DNA of 28,861 nucleotides, taken from IMG/VR virus record IMGVR_UViG_3300033153_000805, positions 1 through 28,861 of that record, one strand, 5' to 3'. The translations under genes were made by a program, and so were the position numbers. The notes beneath the pieces were generated by a model. It did not search any database, had not been told where the DNA came from, and worked only from the letters and a program-made list of their open reading frames with translations. This stretch comes from a virus. Below are positions 24,901 to 28,861 of the stretch, piece after piece (the first letter of the stretch is position 1; each line of letters opens with the position of its first letter).

Positions 24901-27900
24901 TGACTGTTCAGATTGATATGGTTACTCAAATGCCATCAGAGTTTTCAAACATTGAAGGTGGTGTAAATGTTGGTTTAAGATTATTTAATGAAGTTAGAAA
25001 TGCAGTAAACGCTTTCTCTATAGAAGGACCAAGAGGAGGTAGAGGTAGAGCAGGAGTAAGAACAAAAACATTTGCAGAAGTTAGAGAAAAGGCAATTGAA
25101 CTAATGAAACAGAATCCAATATGGCAGGTTCAAGATGAGCAAACCCAAATGGAATTAATAAATGCATTTGATAGAGCACTTGGTATTAGAAGTAATCCAA
25201 GAGTTAGACAACAGATAGCAGACATTAGAGCTAAGTTGAAACAAAGAAGAATAGGAGCTAAGAATCTTAAGGAAGCTCAAAGAAGAATGCGAATGAGAAT
25301 AAGACAATTACTTCCTAAGTCTAAGAATTATTCTAATACTTCATTAAATAAATTACTTAAGATAGTTAATGACACAACAGTTAAAAACTTTGATGGTCAA
25401 ATGGAAAGAGTTCTTGATGAGGTAGAAGCACAAAGAACTGTATTAAGAAATAAAGTTATACTTAAGATACAAGATTTAGTAGCTAAAAAAGCTAAGACTA
25501 TTAAGACACAATCAGGTAAGAGAAGGTCTGCAGGTTTAGATGCAATAGGTCAAAGTTATTTTGCTGAAGTCAAAAAAGTTTTACAGGCAGCAATAAAACA
25601 AGATATGGATTCTATGTTGGAGTTACAAAACAGTATAGATGAGAACCTGTATAACGAGGGTGTACAAGCTATTGAAGAGGGTGGAAAGCCAACAAGAAAA
25701 CAACAGGTAATGCTTGATAGACAGTTAGCTTTAGATACATTCGCAGATGTTCTTACAATGAACCTTGAAGAGGTTAATGCTTTATTTGAAGAAGTTAAAA
25801 AGACAAGAGGAGAATCCATTGCGAGATTAAATAATCGTAGACAACTTAGAAAGATGATGAGTCAATCTATTAAAGACTCTATTAATGAACAAATACGACA
25901 AGACTTTAAAGAACTTTATGATGCAAATGGTAATCCATTAAATGAAAACCAATTAGCAAAACGTAAAGATAGAATTAGGTTAGCTTTTAAAAACAACGGA
26001 GTCTTTGCTGCGTTAAGTGAATGGGGTAAACAATTTAAAAGTGAGGGTAGAAAATATAAAGTAAACAAACTTACTCAGTTTTTTTACAACAACCTTGCTC
26101 ATCTTGGAACTATAACAAACATATTAGACAGAGGTAAGAAAGGAATGTTTACAAAGGTATTCTATGATAACTTAAATAATATGGATGAGAATACTTTAAA
26201 TGGTATTAGAAGAGTTACACAAGAAATGAATGCCATCACTGAATCAGTTACAGGAAAGACTTGGTTAGAGTGGAAGTATTCATTAGGTAATGATATAATA
26301 GAACTAAGTGGTATAAAGAATAGTAAGACAGGAGCAGTGTACACTGAAGCTATGAATAAAGACCAAGCTATGAGAGTTATCGCTTTATCTTTAAATGATG
26401 TACAGAATGATAAATTAGTAGAGCAAGGGTTTACAAAAGAAAAAATAGACCAACTGAAAGATTTTGTAGGAGCAGAGAACGTAAGCATAATTGAACAGAC
26501 TGTTGACTTTTTATCTAATAAATACTATGAACAAACTAATGCAGTATTCTCTCAGGTTAATGATGTTAACTTAGGTTTTGTAGAAAACTATTTCCCTACT
26601 CAAACATTATCTCAATCTAAGGTAACTGCATCTATGCTTGATGGAAATGAAATACAAAAAATATTTACTGCAGATTTCTCTCCTGCACTTAAAGAAAGAA
26701 CAGACCAAAAGAGTGATGTTAAGTTAGGTTTATCTTTTACTGATGTGATGGAAGAACACACTAAACAAATGGAGAAGTATAAAGCTTATGCGTTAGGTGT
26801 TAAAGAAATTGATTCTGTATTAAAAGATGAAGGGGTTAAAAACCTTTTACAAGAAACAGGAACTGAAAGTATATTTAAGTCTGCATTGAACTATGCCATC
26901 AATCCTGACTCAGGTCCGGCAGTTAAAGAAACTATAATTGATGTACTACAAAGAAAGTTTACAGGTTTTGCATTAGCATTTAAGTTAATCCAAATACCTA
27001 AACAGATGACTTCATTTATACAAGCATACGATAGTTATGCCGGTGGTAAAACAAAAGTTCCCGGATTCAAGCTTATGAGTTTTATGTATGACTATGCGAA
27101 AGTATTAGCTATGGTTAGGTCAGAAATAAAAGAAGCAAGAGAAGTTTCAGCTACGTTTGATAATCGTATCAAGCAGGGGTTAGAGGGAGATATATATGGG
27201 TTAGAATCAGGTACAAGAACATTCAAGAAAGGTACTGCACAACAAGGAAAGACAGGTAAATTTAGAAGAGGTTTTAGAAAAGCCACAGGTTTAGCTACAG
27301 TGACAGGGGATATACTTGGTGTACTTGGATACAAAGCAGTGTACAATCAAGCCATTAGAAATGGTATGAGTAAAGCTGAAGCACTTAGATTGTTTAATGA
27401 TTATAATGCAACTCAGCAAACTCGTAGAGCTACTGAAAAAAATCCACTACAACAAAGTAAAGATTGGAGTAAAAGGTTCTTCACTATGTTTGGTAGTACA
27501 TTATTCTTACAACAGAATAAAGTGTATCAATCAATGAACAGTATGATTAATGATGTTAGTAGAGGTAAAGTTCCTTCAAGTAAGGATGCAAAAACTTTTG
27601 CTTTAAACTTTGCCGTAGCCAATGTATTATTTACAATGGCAAGTTACTCTGCATCTTTAATATCAGGTAATAGTGATGATAGAGACAGAGCAATGAAAGC
27701 AATAATGGATGCAGCAATGGGTAAGAATTTAATATTCCAAATCCCTTTAATTGGTGCAGGATTAGAGCAGTTAGAAAACACTATAACAGGTTCAAGAAAA
27801 CCTATTAGTGAGGGTGTTAATCCTTTTAATTCTGTTATATATAAAGTTAAGAAAGCATACGATGGGTTAAGTTCAGAGAGTATAATCAAAACTGCTCAAC

Positions 27901-28226
27901 CATTTTTAGAAATAATGATTGGTGCTCAAGTTGATTCTCCAATAGCTTTAATTAAATTATTAGGAGGAGATACTTCTGAAGAAAACATAATGCAAACAAT
28001 TGGTATCTCTAAATCTTACAGACCGGGATATGGACAGAAGCAAGGTAAGAGTAAAACTACCACACCTAAACCTAAGAAAACAAGTAAGAAAGACCTTAAG
28101 ATAATTGATGAAGACTTGTATAATGATTTGTATGGGAAAGATTCAGAAATATATAAGATTAAACAAGAACAAAGACAAATTAAAAAAGACATTCAAAAAG
28201 AATTAGATGACGCTTTAAATATGTAA
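18990..28226 (+). CDS. Giant (3078 aa) ejection/polyvalent virion protein with zincin motif
   Basis: The largest gene here, in the position of the third and largest podovirus ejection protein (T7 gp16 place). Seen in order: two tandem motifs at residues 5-32 and 35-61 (AFDDLYKEFVRTGY, AFTDGFNQFVNTGY); a domain at about 347-436 (WDGSVSTHKFASYEEDGKF, IPTIFPSS, FDTAEEAEAFAQGSWK) common in phage internal proteins; a Gly/Ala-rich hydrophobic stretch at about 750-815 that could enter a membrane; a Thr/Glu/Ser-rich linker at about 1155-1250; HEMGH at 1793-1797 with a downstream NEAMA (E1843), as in gluzincin metalloproteases; a long Lys/Arg-rich helical region (about 2000-2500); and a C-terminal part with FALAFKLIQIPKQMTSFI (about 2655) and hydrophobic helices. 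A role in crossing the cell envelope during DNA entry is inferred. No RNA polymerase DxDxD motif and no clear lysozyme motif were found. No frame disruption was seen over 9.2 kb. Confidence 0.78.
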   Translation: MNEQAFDDLYKEFVRTGYRKSKEDFKILMSTNLDAFTDGFNQFVNTGYNGDEAAFAELIGVEVPVKKKEETQDASTDLLLAGGSLEPVESSDSDPYIVPVEDPQTQSDSTFNEYADYLNTYQGTPEFDQSKADSLGNASMSQQFQELSQGYQENFEKTGFYGPPVQGRDTREDDYVAPTIGMYPDEQTLNRYYDQQLADRMFTLEQIAKEEPKLQEQLHNEQLVIQQQQDIDAAINAQVIEEEGFKKALATIDSSLVDQEEEEVVPFLTTQFKGYGFIFQETGVGDSMIVSAPNGKTITIDLDPFTTATEVAESQKLRDFMLTNATLKPTAPISGEVQNSMRAKQIRPTYRMNWDGSVSTHKFASYEEDGKFKVIPTIFPSSTNAADMSTNPDDWIEPFRFSEAIAEAEKRGEVFEFDTAEEAEAFAQGSWKDISTHDAEGLDFYQKRGLDYNREKKIYDAYMEATDIMYFLDPDRDGIAYAPFRQENLTEEQKKLLGDSVGKFYIDGKLRNDTQDMLRNAEGVAENYVDDFMNEDSQLAREEFDLYLNKRHQVEAVNAIKLNRRVKAIEDDVVQSSLMEFGVLPEQLIGATFEDPIQNQRAKNIVQAYDEASVYKDIAADKYYKANTYYDMKHNKAATKEYADNWESFTTEWSGGLARGKAGNVILAGALFPEILGGYDLDDEESTEKMAAKLVQYLSDEPEKVSRIMTRYSMARTSDEIAYTIWSDPFEWATSLAAGSISQMLPYGWKIVLGTTATGAGTGAAIGSAGFAGGPTGFATTSAGAVTGATWGFRTGMAATSMAMEYTNEMISAIDNFCRENGGSINDPHMVAEALQHQSVWDEGRRRGLARGIPIATVDLLTAGLAGKMLKVGTIANKGKRVAALATERIVADPFSEGVGEYLAQVNVGDDINWKEIYAEMGGAMGNNTSNMAINLAKETIFTNNIEKASLLTDLNYLSTEATSDSRISEWGNNMERLGQITPQQNKRIQDNVGLRKTANELLKTGRLGRKFQGKNSQAVTTRVMQLLGAKAELSSTTNRKELFGKKIGEINDELNDIITTKSLRPKNEQTILAGTGVLGVQEQAAPMDVRTALPSYSIKKNKFSKTRKVSKEEFLKYVKSLDATRLLKLNASVVNDEETSTFVQEKLLEAKLKNKLNETSAGNVESTESVSVSDGVSTATETETTEAPVEQTQLQSDVAETIEEDGVSSKTLETTEAVVDNQQAAQTMENTEVSDLEATLQEQESGTQPKVDFRMKTVEETDQEFGPSAEETQDITRQINQQESGNVATEIKSGVTQKIDVEELGNRTKKPFKTVKMSVVKGIPSVFTISDQLTTGDVVNPNTGNTINELKGGLGFTNTEGNEQAAWANTTEKEAADLYVKAERVYNQNKKLFDDWWTANPEYNGLVPMNVVKMGEGSILSNEATFRVLLDNLSKIPAKNKKNALKVLRQSLNKVIADRQKSLKEGGKAESTMKQYTKQLNNAKDALTLLEGAKTIEDVIAIEKIKELTLPARRELIELIGYSQPNRHNETKGVSAPNSAVSKALIDGMGKDARKLINLGVITDLITDKQMAKVPQRSIVAIQGIDVLNGGVIETNHPNYKYGVKGKTIGILDESIAIQDAYGTAFNNALVGLTKAEANPKKVTKKQAEANQETFDKAQEKIKKKEKLNKKETAAVEEGRLTEGQLKAASLGTILTETIGVQNGLPGLEFIGAIAEGNVDNVNKLVNFMNTAFPSVNISTDSQTFSTVIESEGVKKYLKGDEVIYGVTVDGDVYINPDVHNSQSSIYNTAIHEMGHVWTDYLQTTKQGKKIYKKGAELVQQTEEFKKQLKAFNGDVTKATNEAMAILIGNKGQTIADASIKSKFQEWLLGMWKYIKSQFKLSKDLTAKDIQNMNLDTFLGTALADIFSGKEIKLTDQQLKQLKNPDAAFRQSMSIDSIIQTGRANGFSDASIKVVLQNRGFKAKAIKDAMTVQIDMVTQMPSEFSNIEGGVNVGLRLFNEVRNAVNAFSIEGPRGGRGRAGVRTKTFAEVREKAIELMKQNPIWQVQDEQTQMELINAFDRALGIRSNPRVRQQIADIRAKLKQRRIGAKNLKEAQRRMRMRIRQLLPKSKNYSNTSLNKLLKIVNDTTVKNFDGQMERVLDEVEAQRTVLRNKVILKIQDLVAKKAKTIKTQSGKRRSAGLDAIGQSYFAEVKKVLQAAIKQDMDSMLELQNSIDENLYNEGVQAIEEGGKPTRKQQVMLDRQLALDTFADVLTMNLEEVNALFEEVKKTRGESIARLNNRRQLRKMMSQSIKDSINEQIRQDFKELYDANGNPLNENQLAKRKDRIRLAFKNNGVFAALSEWGKQFKSEGRKYKVNKLTQFFYNNLAHLGTITNILDRGKKGMFTKVFYDNLNNMDENTLNGIRRVTQEMNAITESVTGKTWLEWKYSLGNDIIELSGIKNSKTGAVYTEAMNKDQAMRVIALSLNDVQNDKLVEQGFTKEKIDQLKDFVGAENVSIIEQTVDFLSNKYYEQTNAVFSQVNDVNLGFVENYFPTQTLSQSKVTASMLDGNEIQKIFTADFSPALKERTDQKSDVKLGLSFTDVMEEHTKQMEKYKAYALGVKEIDSVLKDEGVKNLLQETGTESIFKSALNYAINPDSGPAVKETIIDVLQRKFTGFALAFKLIQIPKQMTSFIQAYDSYAGGKTKVPGFKLMSFMYDYAKVLAMVRSEIKEAREVSATFDNRIKQGLEGDIYGLESGTRTFKKGTAQQGKTGKFRRGFRKATGLATVTGDILGVLGYKAVYNQAIRNGMSKAEALRLFNDYNATQQTRRATEKNPLQQSKDWSKRFFTMFGSTLFLQQNKVYQSMNSMINDVSRGKVPSSKDAKTFALNFAVANVLFTMASYSASLISGNSDDRDRAMKAIMDAAMGKNLIFQIPLIGAGLEQLENTITGSRKPISEGVNPFNSVIYKVKKAYDGLSSESIIKTAQPFLEIMIGAQVDSPIALIKLLGGDTSEENIMQTIGISKSYRPGYGQKQGKSKTTTPKPKKTSKKDLKIIDEDLYNDLYGKDSEIYKIKQEQRQIKKDIQKELDDALNM
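22611..22626 (-). repeat. Dispersed 16-bp palindrome, copy 4, inside the giant gene
   Basis: GTGTCTTCAAAGACAC, in the same orientation as copy 3 and extended by an A/T pair to 18 bases. It is read in frame as part of DGVSSKTLE at about residue 1208, in the low-complexity Thr/Glu/Ser linker. It is the only copy far from a gene start. Confidence 0.9.
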
Positions 28227-28229
28227 TGT

Positions 28230-28394
28230 ATGAATGAGAGATTCCCTTGCACAGATGAGCACGTTCCAAAGGAAAGTATTGTCGAAAGGATAAATAAAAA
28301 GAATAGAGAGATGTGGGGTCCGATATGTAAGAAGTGTGATTTGTATGACCACTTCTGTAGATGTAAACCAACAGTGTCTTTGAAGACACAATAA
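28230..28394 (+). CDS. Small cysteine-rich protein, possible zinc-binding
   Basis: A 54-residue frame with ATG 3 nt after the giant gene stop. It holds C7, C33-x2-C36, H41, C43 and C45 (GPICKKCDLYDHFCRCK), which could form a small zinc knuckle or ribbon. The last codons (PTVSLKTQ) are encoded by palindrome copy 5. The close spacing to both neighbours supports a real gene. No family recognised. Short length and lack of comparison keep confidence moderate. Confidence 0.5.
   Translation: MNERFPCTDEHVPKESIVERINKKNREMWGPICKKCDLYDHFCRCKPTVSLKTQ
28374..28389 (+). repeat. Dispersed 16-bp palindrome, copy 5
   Basis: GTGTCTTTGAAGACAC, identical to copies 1 and 2. It ends 15 nt before ATG 28405 and overlaps the 3' end of the 54-residue gene. 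An A/T-only spacer (AATAAATAAATAGTT) separates it from the start codon. Confidence 0.9.
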
Positions 28395-28404
28395 ATAAAT
28401 AGTT

Positions 28405-28587
28405 ATGCCATTTAAAAAAGTAGGTAAAAATAAAAACGTAAGTCCAAGTGGTAAAATGTTTACTGACAAGCAAGTTAAGATGTACTACGCTACAGGTGGG
28501 TTCAGTCCTGAAAAGATAAAGAAGTATCAACTTGACAAGAAAAAGAAAAAGAAGTCAAAGCTTACCAAGAGGAAGAAGAGAAAGTAA
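28405..28587 (+). CDS. Small highly basic protein
   Basis: A 60-residue protein. The N-terminal half (MPFKKVGKNKNVSPSGKMFT, DKQVKMYYATGGFSPEKI) has a conserved look I associate with short phage proteins of the form PFKKVG..KYVSPSG, while the C-terminal 20 residues are almost all Lys/Arg, suggesting nucleic-acid binding. The start is preceded by palindrome copy 5. The last 33 bases overlap a convergent minus-strand gene. The role is unknown; a packaged DNA- or RNA-binding protein is a guess. Confidence 0.65.
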   Translation: MPFKKVGKNKNVSPSGKMFTDKQVKMYYATGGFSPEKIKKYQLDKKKKKKSKLTKRKKRK

Positions 28588-28861
28588 ATCTATACCTTGA
28601 CTAATGTTGAGGTAAGTTACTTCTTTACTAACCTTATCTTTATTCCATTGGGTTGTTTGAGGTAGGTCTCTGTGAGACCAATCGTATTGTTTACCTAATA
28701 AATAGAATGCCCACACTCCAAGTGGTGTAGAGTTCACATACACCGGCAGCATATCTAAAGCATTACTCCTTTCAATTATTGAGTCATACTTTTTCTTCTC
28801 CAACATTAAATCATTGTAATGTTTTCTTCTGCATTTTAATTCAAGATTAAGTTTATACTTT
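28555..28861 (-). CDS. C-terminal part of a minus-strand gene, possible PD-(D/E)XK nuclease family
   Basis: Read on the minus strand, an open frame enters from the window edge and stops at 28555-28557. The visible 101 residues begin KYKLNLELKCRRKHYNDLML and continue EKKKYDSIIERSNALDMLPV, YVNSTPLGVWAFYLLGKQYD, then LPQTTQWNKDKVSKEVTYL. The strand with E-L-K (E at 28840-28842, K at 28834-28836) followed by a basic helix and a KYD helix resembles the E-x-K half of PD-(D/E)XK nucleases; the upstream aspartate would lie outside the window. An ATG at 28804-28806 exists but is probably internal. It is the only minus-strand gene and converges on the 60-residue gene with a 33-base overlap. I see no clear terminator between them. 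Confidence 0.6.
   Translation of the reverse strand, partial: KYKLNLELKCRRKHYNDLMLEKKKYDSIIERSNALDMLPVYVNSTPLGVWAFYLLGKQYDWSHRDLPQTTQWNKDKVSKEVTYLNISQGIDLLSLLPLGKL

Noticed and set aside
5624-28389. The five palindromes as a CRISPR array or phage attachment sites
   Set aside because: Copies are 3.6-8 kb apart with no regular spacers, and there is no cas gene or integrase in the window.

Overview
The window is a 28.9 kb virion-structure and DNA-packaging module of a tailed, podovirus-type bacteriophage that infects a member of the Bacteroidota. The host call rests on four copies of a promoter box of the form TA(T/A)CTTTGTA, which matches the Bacteroidetes -7 element TAnnTTTG, and on A-rich start-codon contexts with no Shine-Dalgarno sequence. 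The DNA is AT-rich. Almost everything is on the plus strand, in the order terminase - portal - scaffold-like - major capsid - neck - tail - ejection proteins. The packaging/portal/capsid/neck genes resemble those of crAss-like and flavobacterial podoviruses. That placement is made from remembered family patterns, not from a search, and I would not assign an order.

Layout. 1-5604: C-terminal nuclease part of the large terminase, portal (split by a frame disruption), an acidic scaffold-like protein and the HK97-type major capsid protein, closed by a strong intrinsic terminator. 5674-9018: a conserved capsid-region protein, a small beta-rich protein, and two neck proteins (a ring-type connector and a tail-tubular-like adaptor). 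9020-15554: a very large beta-rich tail nozzle ('muzzle'-type) protein split in two, a cysteine-rich tail or adhesin protein and a tail tip-like protein. 15579-28226: a GNAT acetyltransferase, then three internal-virion/ejection-type proteins ending in a 3078-residue giant with a HEMGH zinc-protease motif and a Gly/Ala-rich hydrophobic stretch. 28230-28587: two small genes. 28555-28861: the end of a convergent minus-strand gene with a possible PD-(D/E)XK motif. I see no tRNA, CRISPR array, insertion sequence or integrase, and no gene-free stretch over 300 bases.

Two features stand out. First, a 16-bp near-palindrome, GTGTCTT-YR-AAGACAC, occurs five times without mismatch. Three copies end 13-15 nt before a start codon, one forms the stem of a terminator, and one lies inside the giant gene in a stretch coding for a low-complexity linker. 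This looks like a dispersed phage-specific regulatory or recognition element. Second, four adjacent virion genes (portal, scaffold-like, nozzle, second ejection protein) are each interrupted by a one-base frame change in or near an A run. Uncorrected indel errors are the simplest explanation, but transcriptional slippage cannot be excluded from sequence alone.

How the parts would act together: terminase and portal package DNA into a shell built by the capsid protein on the scaffold; the neck and nozzle proteins close the head and form a short tail; the cysteine-rich and tip proteins contact the host; the three ejection proteins would leave the head with the DNA and cross the envelope.
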